Assembly: GCA_036873755.1 (NCBI GenBank)
Contig: JAVTVY010018798.1
Span: 1 to 64,000 of the forward strand
Reading direction: 5' to 3'
Source: Hanleya hanleyi
Lineage: Eukaryota > Mollusca > Polyplacophora > Lepidopleurida > Hanleyidae
DNA: 64,000 nucleotides
In this document: in pieces, positions 35,390-46,577 of the stretch
How positions within the stretch are numbered: position 1 is the stretch's first letter
Layout of the letters: each line of letters starts with the position of its first letter
The notes under the pieces: generated by a model
Database searches by the model: none
Told to the model about the DNA's origin: nothing
Seen by the model: the letters and a program-made list of their open reading frames with translations, nothing else
Translations under genes and position numbers: made by a program

Positions 35390-35580
35390 CTAATATCAAG
35401 GCCATTGGCAAGGATTGTATCGTCCGCACCTTGCGGGAAAAGGAAATGGAACCACCGATTATCAGCTGTTGAGTAGCTCTGCAAGGTTGCTCCAAATACC
35501 TCCAGGACGTCCACATCCTGTCTGTGAGGATGTGCAACTTTTAATGGAGTTGGTGGGAAGGCCGTGAATTCAGTCGACAA
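35390..35580 (-). CDS. Gene B exon (191 bp): start of the PDZ-like domain
   Basis: Acceptor TATTTTCACAG and donor GTAAGC. Phase 0 in; 63 codons plus AG, which joins the G of exon 33050-33164 to give Arg. Encodes LSTEFTAFPPTPLKVAHPHR, DVDVLEVFGATLQSYSTADN and then RWFHFLFPQGADDTILANGLDI. Joined to the next exon this reads GADDTILANGLDI-R-KEDEILLVND, which fits the PDZ order: a small-residue loop, then GL-x-x-x-DEIL-x-VN. The upstream strands are unusual for PDZ. Confidence 0.75.
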
Positions 35581-35756
35581 CTGTGAAAATAGAGCAGTAG
35601 CGATGACATCCTTGTAATGGAAGTGGTATCATCAATATTCAATAAAATAAACATAAGAGGAACCTGACACCATTGATCTGCAAAAAGTCTGAGAAAGTGA
35701 ATGATATGTCTAAGCTAGTATGTACAAATTGGGTCAAACAATCAAGTATCTCGGCA

Positions 35757-36152
35757 AACTCCGAACAGCGCATGTCAGCTGAACGACCATAACTGGCTAC
35801 AAGCACTGCCCACAATTGAAAATATCGTTAACACGCTCTCAGCGTTGAGATTACTCCGCAAAATATATCTTCCTTCTTTCCGCTAAAATCCTTTGTTTCA
35901 TCAACCAAATATATCCCAAAAGTATTTAATAAATAGCTTACACCGAAAAAGAAGTTAAGATTCTTGATTTTCTCGCCGTTCTCAACGAATCTATTTGCGT
36001 ACGGAGCTGCATATGTGCGTGATTAGTTCCATCGTAACAAACCCACGTGTTCCCTGGTATTCGGGTCTGTGCTAGAGCATTCGACTGCGGGCAGTGCTTG
36101 TAGCCAGACGATAGTCGTTCAGCTGACATGCGCTGTTCGGAGTTTGGTATCT
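35757..36152. repeat. Inverted repeat, ~60-bp arms
   Basis: AACTCCGAACAGCGCATGTC and the following ~40 bp at 35757-35815 are mirrored at 36089-36152 (CAGTGCTTGTAGCCAG ... GACATGCGCTGTTCGGAGTT). About 270 bp separate the arms. The minus frame 35938-36129 reads into the right arm and is probably not coding. Confidence 0.8.
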
Positions 36153-36603
36153 TCGATCAGGAACCTTCTCACGCATTTGGTGTTTTATTGAGAACATCTG
36201 ATCTGGCATGTATAACATCTAACATTTTATTACGCCTCAGAGTAGTTTCTTTGACAGCCGATTCGTCAATTGCCATCCCATAAATTGCTCGTATTAGGTC
36301 CGCCCCAGACCATATACGGACAAATCACGTGATCCCAATGTTTACGCTACCATAGTAACACGTGGAATTTGACGTCTGCCGCTCATGGGAGTTGTGAAAA
36401 TAATAGCAATATAAGCGTTTGGAATGCGACAGATGCGGAAATTACATTAAAAAGGACAGACAATGCATTCAAGTAACACAAGAAAGGCAAACAAGCGGAC
36501 AGCGAATAACTTCCGGGAATATTGGAAAGAGAAACGACAGCCGACGAGGACAGATTAAACAAGTGTCCCTCTCATTTTTACCTTTACACAAGAAACCCCG
36601 ACG

Positions 36604-36933
36604 GTGATAAATAACAAATCTTCGTTGCTGGAGAATTTCCGGTATTCGGTGAGCCACTACCTTAAAAGTCCACCCTTTGAGGAAACATTAATGAATAAAG
36701 GCCCCCAGTTTGTTAACGCAAATCTGAATTTCAAAGCCACAACTGCCGAACTGAAGAGTCTTGGGCTAGGGAGCGTCGATTCAACGATTACACAATTGAC
36801 CCGAAACACTCCCCTTGGACTGCTCAATAAAGTAAAATTTGACTTCCGACTGTATTTCGTTCACCGGGGTGTAGAAACTATGCACACCATACAAAAATCA
36901 GATTTGAAATGTTTACAGGTCCCGCTGAGGTGA
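36604..36933 (+). pseudogene. DUF3504 / tyrosine-recombinase-like fragment (Crypton-derived type)
   Basis: Plus-strand frame of about 109 residues with GPQFVNANLNFKATTAELKS, LGLGSVDST and NTPLGLLNKVKFDFRLYFVH then RGVETMHTIQKSDLKC. A ...LLNKVxFDxxLYFxxRGxExxxxxxKxDL pattern is how the DUF3504 region of ZMYM/KCTD-like and Crypton-derived proteins reads. The segment between LTR and NTPLG is shorter than usual, so it is a decayed fragment or a single exon. No splice sites were assigned. Family call by pattern only. Confidence 0.45.
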
Positions 36934-37684
36934 CAACCATGCCCTACGCTAGCTCTCTGGTAGACATTGTGACTGAGAAAGAATCCCTGGCGGGAATCGT
37001 CGGCTCTTCCTAAGTATCCAATCAAAGCTGTTTTAATTTCTGTCTTTAGGCCATGTGTTTTACGTGAATGAGCAGATATTCTGCGTCTTTTATTTTGGCG
37101 CCGAGCGAAAATCTATACGAATGACACCGATTGTACGCTCGGGGGACAAACACATGAATTTCCTATGAGATGTGAGGCACCGGAATCGTCTAGCACGCAT
37201 GACTCAAAATCAAACCACTAATTATATACCCTGGATACCAAATTCATGTCGAATGTACTAAAAATCATAATTTTTATAACCCCTGGAAAAATAATAGCAC
37301 AAATTATTAGCTTTAACATTAAATGTGTCGCAGTGATGTCATAGATTGTTTTCGAATCTGTCAGTTGAAAATCAACTGCAGATAAAACTGCTGACAAGGG
37401 TGGCAAGTACTGTTACGCCATCTGGTTGGAAACAACCCATGCATTCGAATGGGCTTGAGGGGAAGTAATCCGATTCGAAATCTTAGATTATCTCAAGATT
37501 ATTTCCCCTGTGATTAGAACTCTGTCTGTTGGACTTGTCCAATATCACTCCAAACAACATGACCAACCCAAACTATTTCAACGGATATATAGGCATTTTA
37601 GACAAAAACTTGGCAGACAATTTGAAGGATGGTATTTCCCAGATTGGTCAAGGTATTTTAAAATTGTAGTTTATACATGAAAAC

Positions 37685-38465
37685 CACTCAGTCATTGTGG
37701 CACCATAAAACGGGGTAGATATATGGACTGGTCTTTGGTGTAAACCACAGGCCCGCAAAACAAGAGTTTTGGAGAGTGTGGTTGGTGGTATTAGGGTGAA
37801 GTGTCGAAATATGGGGTCTCTATATATAACCCCATGCTTTATATAAATCCACATAAAGGTGTGAAACGGACTTTGGGTGAATCGAGAAATAAACGGTTTA
37901 TCGCCAAACAAAATACATCAGCATATTCTACAAGTATCACTTTATAAATTTCCGTCGTCAAATTAGTAAATTTGTGCAATTTTTTACCTTTGCCGGGCGA
38001 TTCATAATCCAACGTAACTGTCCGTCCATCTAGGAACAGTTAGATTATGGCGGGCTTCGTTCTCAATTCTGATTGGTCAGTCGCGACATCTGATTAGTGC
38101 GTGACCTCTCTTGCCGAAGGTGTGTTGTAGAATATGCTGATGTATTTTGTTTGGCGGTAAACCGTTTATTTCTCGATTCACCCAAAGTCCGTTTCACACC
38201 TTAATGTGGATTTACATAAAGCATGGGGTTATATATAGAGACCCCATATTTCGATACTTCACCCTATTACAACCCCCCCCCCCCCCAACCAAACTCTTGT
38301 TTTGCGAGCATGTGGTGTAAACAATGGGATAAACGGACATGATGACCCTATCTCCCTTCCCCGACTGCAAGTGGATTAGTTCAGATGCGACCATGATGTC
38401 ATAATGCTATTAAATATTCATGGTATGGGCGCTCAGAACACCCAATTCAATTGAAATACTGGTAC
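37685..38465. mobile_element. Palindromic MITE, copy 2, with long arms
   Basis: Left arm from CAGGCCCGCAAAACAAGAG through TCGAAATATGGGGTCTCTAT to AAACGGTTTATCGCCAAACA and GCATATTCTACAA (about 37735-37930). Right arm is the reverse complement at 38108-38320 with a run of 14 or more C. The loop is about 180 bp. The shared flanks extend to CAGTCATTGTGGCACCATAA on the left and AATTCAATTGAAATACTGGT on the right, both also present around copy 3. The arms extend further than in the other copies. Confidence 0.88.
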
Positions 38466-39870
38466 GTAATAAGGCCCTGTCAGTTGATGACAACAAGCAA
38501 TTTGTGACAAATTGACAGTCTAATCTAGCGATCGCGACCTCTAAAATGTAGGTTAATCTGACTGTCGTCTTTATAAGTGTTTGTTCCCTGACTACATGCC
38601 TGTGAGATTAAAGTTTGAATAATGCTCCTGTATATTATTGAGATATATTGGTTAATGCCAAACAGATGTGGACATATTGTACGTACGTACGCACATGATG
38701 ACGCTTGTGTTAAAATAGGTAAAAACGATAAGGTGACAAAAGGAACAACTTTGACTCAGTGACCCCCCAAAACTGGTCAATTTTACTTTGCAATACACAT
38801 CTGCTCTGTGATGCAAGTTTGGTGCTTCAAGGCAAAGTCCTCAGTCTTCAGATAGTTGAATGGGATAATTTGACAGAGTTTGACTCCAAACATGGGCACA
38901 TTTGACCGGACTTAATATATCCAATTCCATATCTGTTAGACTTGAAGCAAAGATTGGTACAGATTTGCAGTCTACATGCATGTATGCATCTTTTGGTGTG
39001 CAACAATAATAGCTTCCCCCATGACAAAATTGCCTTGTTTGACCTCAGAATTATATCGTTTATTTTATATCCTCGAGTATATCGGTATACCCAGAATTTG
39101 GTCACAATCCACATTCGAGTAGCGAGATATTGCATCTGCATTTGTTAATAGACAAGCAGAACGATGAACACACACACATTTAAATCAATAGGTTGCTTCA
39201 TTGGAAATCGTTATCAAATTGATATACTCCTAAAATGTTGCCGTCATCTGTAGCTCGGAACTGAAGTCTATAGCACGAACATCAGTTCGAACTATATTTC
39301 TTGGGGTCGAGGCCGAAGTGACCTTGACCGTATGACCTCAGAATGAATAGGATGTCCCTTTGTCCATGATAATTATACCACTTAGTTTAGTACAGTATCA
39401 ATCAATAACCTGGAACTGGAGATATTGGACAGAGGCCAAAAGTTAACATGTATATGTTAACTTTTTAACGTGAATTAATTCACATTATATAACGACACTT
39501 GAGTGAACGTTGCTGGAGCGCATCATGCATGAAGCTTGTGTCGAGGTTAGTGAATGGTCAGTCTGCGTCGCACCATGGATTTTATTAAGTTTATTAAACT
39601 CCATGGTCGCACGAATGAGTCAGCATGTTATCCCGCATAGGATTTAAAAAGTATTATATGAGAAGGTATGAAATGCGGGCTGAAAACAAAACAGAAAACA
39701 AGATGGCAGTTAAAGCTGACGCAATCTAATTAAAATTAAATCCTATCTGCTCCCCCATTTGGATATGTCGCTTGAAGGATCTAACAGGTTTGCAGTAACT
39801 CGAGTGTCAACCAATCCTGAGAAAGCTTCACAGTGCTTTGAAGCGAACATTAATGATAGAGAATTTTTGA
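38466..39870. other. Region without recognised genes
   Basis: Carries GTGACCTTGACC sequence near 39320, related to the 45300-46140 repeat, and a hairpin at about 39568-39612 (GTCGCACCATGGA / TCCATGGTCGCAC). Overlapping frames on both strands at 38848-39148 lack splice or domain support. Confidence 0.45.
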
Positions 39871-39874
39871 TTGG

Positions 39875-40305
39875 CTCAGTCATTGTGGCACCATAATACT
39901 GGGTAGCTATATATGGACTGGTCTTTGGTGTAATCCACAGGCCCTGAAAACAAGAGTTTTTTGGGGGGGTGGTGGTTGTGGACGGTGGTATTACGGAAGG
40001 GTCGAACTATGGGGTCTCTATATATAACCCCTTGCTTTATGTAAAGGTGTAGTTTTATATAAAGCATGGGGTTATATACAGAGACCCCATATTTCGACAC
40101 TTCCGTAATACCACTGTCCACACCCCTCAAAACTCTTGTTTTGAGGGCCTGTGGTGTAAACATTGGGATAAACGGACACGATGCCCTATCTCCCTACCCC
40201 GACTGCAAGTGGATTAGTCCAGATGCGAACATGATGTCGTAAACCTATTAAATATCCATGGCATGGGCGCTCAGAACACCAAATTCAATTGAAATACCGG
40301 TACGA
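39875..40305. mobile_element. Palindromic MITE, copy 3
   Basis: Starts CAGTCATTGTGGCACCATAA and ends AATTCAATTGAAATACCGGT, as copy 2. Arms are about 110 bp around GGGGTCTCTATATATAACCC with a short loop near 40040. The interior lacks the CACCCAAAGTCCG portion found in copy 2. Confidence 0.88.
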
Positions 40306-40523
40306 AAGAGCCTATATAGCGACATGTACGATTGGAGAGCATTGATGGGACATTAATTTATTAAGGTTGGAGCTGACGCTTCTGCAGTAAAAACCAGAAT
40401 GAATATACTCGAATATTACATAGATACTCCATGAATTATCAATTTACGTTGCGGTGTTTAATTCAGGTCAGTATTGGGAACAGAGAACACCCGGTGTACT
40501 TGAGTAGGATCATCCTCGCTAAA

Positions 40524-40565
40524 ACCAGGGGTATCTCTATCTGTATGACAGATATAACCCCTGGT
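40524..40565. repeat. 42-bp imperfect hairpin
   Basis: ACCAGGGGTATCTCTATCTG pairs with CAGATATAACCCCTGGT across a small loop. One internal mismatch region. Arms are too short for a typical microRNA precursor unless flanks pair; no transcript evidence. Confidence 0.6.
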
Positions 40566-41059
40566 CCGCTTGGGCAGTGTATCGGGATCAACGACACACA
40601 GCGGCATCCTACACATATTGACCAATCAGATCGCTTAAGCACCGCGACCATGGCGACCGTGACAACAGATTCGAAAACACCATAGCTTGTGCGATATCCA
40701 GTGGCAGATGAACTTGCACCTTTTCAACAACCATGAACATTAATAAATATAAAGGAAACATAGTTTAAAACAAAATCTATTTGAAGAGAAAATAAACCCA
40801 TTCATCTACCATCAAACATCCAACAAGCCAGGCAAAGGTAGAAAACACCGAAGCTTTAAAGGCGGCCCGCGATGTCAGTGTATCCGACTTCACCTTCCCA
40901 CTGAAGTGAAGGACTTGAACTGGGTTGAAAAGCACGGATTTCTATAAAATTTCACTGGTCTATCCATTAATATTTTATTGTTACGCGTGCTTGGATTAAA
41001 TATTGTACATTCGGTATCAGCGAATAGTTTAGCAGCGAAAGTAAAACCCAAACGTATTA

Positions 41060-41066
41060 TATATAC
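41060..41066 (+). promoter_or_regulatory. Possible TATA box of gene A
   Basis: TATTATATATA at 41055-41065 lies about 30-35 bp before 41098, which is where the duplicated gene A segment begins. That spacing suits a start site near 41090-41098. It is the only TATA-like element close upstream of the first exon; the region is AT-rich, so support is limited. Confidence 0.35.
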
Positions 41067-41097
41067 CATCAGCGCAGTTTTTCTAGGTCACGTAACT

Positions 41098-41548
41098 GGC
41101 ATCAGTACACAATTAATCACTTCCGGGTCGGTGCCCACGATCTACATTGTTTAGAAATTTGAGAGCAGATCTTTATGGATTTTATGAGCTGCGATTTTTC
41201 AGCATTTCTGATACATTTGATATTTCAACTTGCAGATGAGTCTTCAAACTGTACTTCCTGGTGTTGATTTGGGCCACTTTGAAAAAAGCATGGTGGATGA
41301 AGACATGATCAGTGAAGGGTGAGAAGGCTCCCTGTTTACAAATCGAATGACATTCTGTAGCACCAATCAGCTGTCAGTGGCGGTAATTTGAAATTTCCAT
41401 GGTCAACATCTGTCAAGACTTCCACTGGTAATGTCCCACAAGGTAAATATTGACATGCCAGGTGGATTTATGCATTGTGAATTTTCTGGATTTTTGCCGA
41501 TTTTTAACGCTAATACATAACAAGTAACAGAATTAATTGTGTACTGAT
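41098..41548 (+). repeat. Source copy of the gene A exon 1 duplication
   Basis: This ~451-bp segment (probable 5' UTR, exon 1 and the start of intron 1) recurs in the same orientation at 43575-44024 with very few changes. It begins GGCATCAGTACACAATTAAT and ends AATTAATTGTGTACTGAT. Confidence 0.95.
41236..41318 (+). CDS. Gene A exon 1 (start of a 69-residue protein)
   Basis: ATG at 41236 opens 27 codons plus two bases, ending at GAAGG before GTGAGA. Encodes MSLQTVLPGVDLGHFEKSMV then DEDMISEG. Exon 2 (43308) and exon 3 (61579) join in exact phase (2+1, then 0), giving a 69-residue protein with no signal peptide or membrane segment: an acidic N-terminal part followed by a more basic, aromatic part (KYVQNLKPPLSLEGKFKPEH). 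I do not recognise it. The start is chosen as the only ATG in frame; a TTTCAACTTGCAG just before it could be an acceptor from a non-coding exon, or chance, since a TATA-like box lies 170 bp upstream. Exon 1 is duplicated, in broken form, in intron 2. Confidence 0.7.
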
Positions 41549-43307
41549 GCCTGTCACACGACATTTTCACATTTGACCAGAGAACTTTAAATCGTCACTG
41601 TGGCTACAGTTTTTACTGGATCAGCCCAATTTTTCCATGATGACTCCTGAACTAAGTTCAAATATTAGGGTTGTTTCAAATTTATGTTATTAAATTATTA
41701 ATAAAATAAAATAAAAATTTTAATTAATTTTAATAATTTTTTTAATTATTAAAATTATTTTTTTTCTTGCTAAATGTGGTTGAAATAAATATCATACTGA
41801 TAATGCTGGCTAACATCTCTTGTATTGCTATGCCATTTCTGCGACAAAATTGAGACCTTTTGGAGCAAATATAGGCAAAAAATGACTGATTTGTCAGTAC
41901 TAGGGCCAAATAGTCAATGCCAAATATGACGAGGTTCATTTAACACAGCTGGTAATTATGAGAAAATGAACTTTCAAGATACAATAAAATGTAAATGGAA
42001 GAAAGGAAATTCACATAGATACAATTACATGCTTTTTTTTTCAAAATCGCGACCTCAGTTCAAATCTTCAATGCTTCAAATCATTTATGCATTAATTCAC
42101 TTTATATCAGTCTAAAACCACATGAAATTAATACTAATTATATCACCTGTAAAAACTCAGATGTTTGTTCCACACACAAAGAATTTCCAAAATGCCTTTT
42201 GCATTTGTAACTTTAATGAGACAAATAAAATCTGATTAACTGAGTCAACAGTTAATCTGACTGTTGAGAGTTTCTCATTGTTGTGTGTTTATTGTCAGTC
42301 ACATTTGCATCATAGCAAATACTTTCTCTTCATTCCATTTCCACTATCTCCAGGACTATAAGTATGTAATTCTCTTTCATATTCATATCAGAGATCTTGT
42401 AGGTAGCAAGAAACATGGATTACAGGCACCAAATATTAGCAAGCCCCATACAACCCTCTCCCCCCCCCCCACACACACATCAACTCTGGGAATTTCGCAC
42501 AGTGTGACTCCGAGGTATGCCTCCAACTCTGTTGGAAGATAGGCCTTTCTCACTGTAAGTTGCCACTTTAATCTTTCACCAAACAGTTAACAGTTTAAGT
42601 TAGGCAACTTCCAGCTGTCCTCATCTTTCATGGTTGTTAATGTAGCAGAGATCAGCAAATGACCATCAGATATGTTGTCATTGAAGTTTATTCCTTTTTT
42701 TTTCTTCTATGTTGTGTTTTGACAAGTGTTGCCTGTTTGCAGACATTGCATTCATGGACTTGAAATCTGACACAGAATATATTCCTCAATGTTATTTAGG
42801 AGTTTTCTCAGTAATAATAACTGTTTACAAGTAATATGTGCATCTTTCTAATTACTGCCGGCAAGATCTTGATGAGATGTAGATCCATCCAATTGAACTG
42901 ACATATATTCTCTATATGGGAGTTGTGTATACCATAAACACCTCTGTGTTATATTTTGGTATGTGTTGTGTACACATTTGTGTATCTTGCTGTCACTTAT
43001 TACAGGATTAAACATGTCTTTGATCTTTGTATCAACATCAAATTTAAATCCCATTTGATAGATTACTGGGATGACCCACTGATTACATGGAGAAGTTAAC
43101 CACTGCCATGAAGAAAATTTTTACCAAATGTAGCCTAAATGAGCAGGTTGAAAACAAATTATGTTTTGACACATTTTGAATTTAAGTTTTCTTTATTTTT
43201 AAACTTTAATTTGAATAATTTCATAAAAAAATGAATTAAAATAATAAAAAAATAATTAAAAATAGTGTTTAACATATCTAGTTAATGCTTTATACTTCTT
43301 TTTATAG
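41549..43307 (+). other. Intron 1 of gene A
   Basis: GTGAGA at 41319 to TTTTTATAG at 43307. AT-rich, with low-complexity A/T tracts at 41690-41770 and 43190-43270 and a C/CA run near 42460. No other exon was recognised. Confidence 0.6.
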
Positions 43308-43359
43308 GCAGAAGGATTGTCGACTTGGTGCTTTTTACCAGATGGAAAAATATGTACAG
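43308..43359 (+). CDS. Gene A exon 2
   Basis: A 52-bp exon between a TTCTTTTTATAG acceptor and a GTTAGT donor. Its first base completes the glycine codon of exon 1; it then encodes QKDCRLGAFYQMEKYVQ and ends in phase 0, as exon 3 requires. Contains the only cysteine of the protein. Confidence 0.72.
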
Positions 43360-43574
43360 GTTAGTGAGATATTGTACTTTTTACTTGTACCTCAGTCTTA
43401 AGTCATATGGGGCAAACTGAGGGGAAATTATAAAGGGGGTACCCTTGGTATATAGGCTGTAAAATCTCTATCTCTGCATAGTTTTATCTGTGCCTTCTCA
43501 AGAATGTTTGGGGATGGGTATGGTTTGTTCAGATGAGAGCATTCCTTATTTTAACAATGGTTCCATTCCTGACA

Positions 43575-44024
43575 GGCATCAGTACACAATTAATCACTGC
43601 CGGGTCGGTGCCCACGATCTACATTGTTTAGAAATTTGAGAGCAGATCTTTATGGATTTTATGAGCTGCGATTTTTCAGCATTTCTGATACATTTGATAT
43701 TTCAACTTGCAGATGAGTCTTCAAACTGTACTTCCTGGTGTTGATTTGGGCCACTTTGAAAAAGCATGGTGGATGAAGACATGATCAGTGAAGGGTGAGA
43801 AGGCTCCCTGTTTACAAATCGAATGACATTCTGTAGCACCAATCAGCTGTCAGTGGCGGTAATTTGAAATTTCCATGGTCAACATCTGTCAAGACTTCCA
43901 CTGGTAATGTCGCACAAGGTAAATATTGACATGCCAGGTGGATTTATGCATTGTGAATTTTCTGGATTTTTGCCGATTTTTAACGCTAATACATAACAAG
44001 TAACAGAATTAATTGTGTACTGAT
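43575..44024 (+). pseudogene. Duplicated gene A exon 1 and flanks, frame-shifted
   Basis: Copy of 41098-41548 inside intron 2, downstream of exon 2. The ATG (43713) and the GTGAGA donor are kept, but one A is missing from the AAAAAA run, so the frame becomes HFEKAWWMKT followed by stop. The copy includes intron 1 sequence, so it arose from DNA or unspliced RNA, not from mature mRNA. The TATA-like box is not included. Confidence 0.92.
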
Positions 44025-45300
44025 ACCAACTGGAGTGTGGGCGGAACGCGGTTTGCTATGCAAGTTGGTCAAGGGTTCGCCTTTGGCTCACAAATAGAAA
44101 CCGCGACGTCGTGAAAAAAGAGTAGGATGTGTTGTGCAAATATGCCAAAAAAATTAGACCAAGCGATAAAATGTGAATGAAAACGGGATGTGAACACTCG
44201 GCAACCAACAACTGTTAATAGTGCACTGCGGTCAGAGAGAAGTACGGTATTTGACAAGGATTCGTGACAGCTAGGTCTACTATGAATAGAGATGAGAACA
44301 AGTTTCCAGGGGAATTACCCCCCCAAAATGTATATTTATAGTTCATTCCATTGTACATTTGACACTTAATCTTCAGGGCAAAACTGGGATGGCACAGGCT
44401 ATATCGGAGTCTTCCGTCCTCGAGCGGAGGACAATATACCCATACAGGCTTTCAGTTAACCAAAGCATTCATGTAGACCCTATACCTTAGATGTCACAAA
44501 CCACCACTGATATTTGGGGCCTAAGATTATAATCAGGACTTGACTTTCTGTGAAATCTGATTGGTCATTATGCCTGAGTGGGCGACAAGTGGTTTGTGAT
44601 ATAACATTTCTATACATATTAAGTAAGGCAGTTTTTTAAAGCAAATATTCCCAGAGAAGTCAGTTAGGCCAGTTTGATTGCCCACCTACCAATTTCGGTG
44701 TGATAGTGTGTCTGGCAGCCGTATTTCGAAACAAGAGCCCAAGGGGCTTCAATATACGCCCGTATATCTGGAATTACATTGGTCCAAATTTCAAGGTTGT
44801 TTAATAACCTTGATTCCAAATTGGTAGCTAGCAATCCAGAGAAAGGGCTACAATTTTGTGCTTCTGAGAATGTAACATATACAACATCTTATATTGAATG
44901 ATAAACTAAAATGAGCTTAACTCTTGGCAACTAGTTGACCTTGAAGCAAGAGCCAAGAACTCGCATATCCCACACTGAAATCGACAATATAGTCAAACAC
45001 AAGAAAATAGTAGTTTTCCTGCAAATGGATTTCTTTCAGACGAGAGAATTTTCCATGAAGGAAGAAGAAAGTGATGAAGTAAACCTTTGTTCTTGAGTTA
45101 ATAAACAGGTATGAAGTTCATAAAGGATCCCGCTCCCCGTTAAATTAGTAAATGTAGGGTTTTATTTCACAACAGTTTAACTAAATGTAGCTGTTTCAAA
45201 CATGAGATTCAACTCCACAGGACAAATGTCATATACATGTAAGAGAGAGAACACTGAATATTCCAACCTAACACATATAGTCAGCTAAACTTGATTCAGT
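44025..45300. other. Intron 2 sequence, few recognised features
   Basis: A 55-bp sequence at 44614-44668 (CATATTAAGTAAGGC ... TTCCCAGAGAAGTCAGT) recurs in the same orientation at 46318-46372, flanking about 1.65 kb. No coding was recognised. Confidence 0.5.
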
Positions 45301-46145
45301 TTTGGGGGACTGTGACCTTGACCTTTGACAAATTGATCTCAAAATGTATGGCTCCTCTTTGCCATACGAGTAAGGTATACTCAAACTTTGGTACCAATCC
45401 ATACCTTGAAACTAGAGATATCTCATGGACAACAAATGTTAATGGATGAATGGACAGAACGCAACATTGCATTACACGGCCTCGTCTTCGACAGGCAATG
45501 AAAATGTGACTTTTAATGAATTCTTGATTTTGGGATCACAGTGACCTTGACCTTTGACCCACATTTTGGTATGTAACACTTTATGTCCCCCTAATGTGTC
45601 TGCTGACACAAAAAGAAAATTTTCAAAGGTTTCTTGATTCTGGAGTCACAGTGACCTTGACTACTGAACTTGAGCTAAATTTTGGTACATGACAAACCGT
45701 CTCTTCGTAATTTCTCAATGGACACAAAAGATCATGATTTTTAACAATTTCACGATTTTGGGGTTACTTTGACCTTGACCTATATTTTTGGTATGCGACA
45801 GATCGTGTCCCCCTAATGTATCTACTACAACAAATGCTTTTTATTATTAATAATTTCCTGATTTTGGGGTCAGAGTGACCTTTGACCGTGACCTATTTTT
45901 TGGTATGCGACACTTCATTTCCCCCTATTGAATCCACTTACAAAAGATTAGAAATTGTTAATGATTTCCTGATTTTTCGGTCACACTGACCTTTGACCTC
46001 TGACCTCGACCATTTGGTATGCAACACATCGTCTCCACCTAGCGTATCCACTCACCAAAAATTGGAACTGTAGATAGAAAACTGTTCCAGATGTAGACCG
46101 GACATGAGGGACGGACAGACAGACAGACAGACGGACGGACGGACG
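45300..46145. repeat. ~125-bp tandem repeat rich in TGACCTTTGACC, with ACGG tail
   Basis: Five to six units, each with TTCCTGATTTTGGGGTCA or similar, GTGACCTTGACCTTTGACC, TTTTGGTATGCGACA and CCCCCTAATG. The array ends in GGACAGACAGACAGACAG and (ACGG)n at about 46105-46145. Each unit carries direct repeats of the nuclear-receptor half-site AGGTCA on the minus strand, spaced one base (DR1) or directly abutting. Confidence 0.88.
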
Positions 46146-46577
46146 GAAACCGCCATCACATAATACGTCCGCCTTTTGGCGAGCGTATAAAAATGGTGGC
46201 GAATGCATGTATACTGAATTTTTTATATGTTGGAGCACAAAAGTCAGGATACCTGGTCATTTGTGGCGGCGAATATTAGGGAATGTAGTTTTCTTAAGAT
46301 GTGCGCAGTCGACTTACTACATATTAAGTAAGGCTGCTTTTTCAAGCAAATGTTCCCAGAGAAGTCAGTAATTCCGAAGTGTTCTGGGAGAAGGCACGCA
46401 AACTCCCAATGCATTCCAGCAATCCCGACACACTAATTTAATTTGAAATAAAGGCTGGAATGCTTTCTATCTGATATTTCAACACTTGAAAATGTGAGAA
46501 TAAAATAGAAAACACTTGAAAAGGGGAAAAGTTCTCTTTTTACATAAGAGTGATATAGAAAACACGATAAGGCTTAC

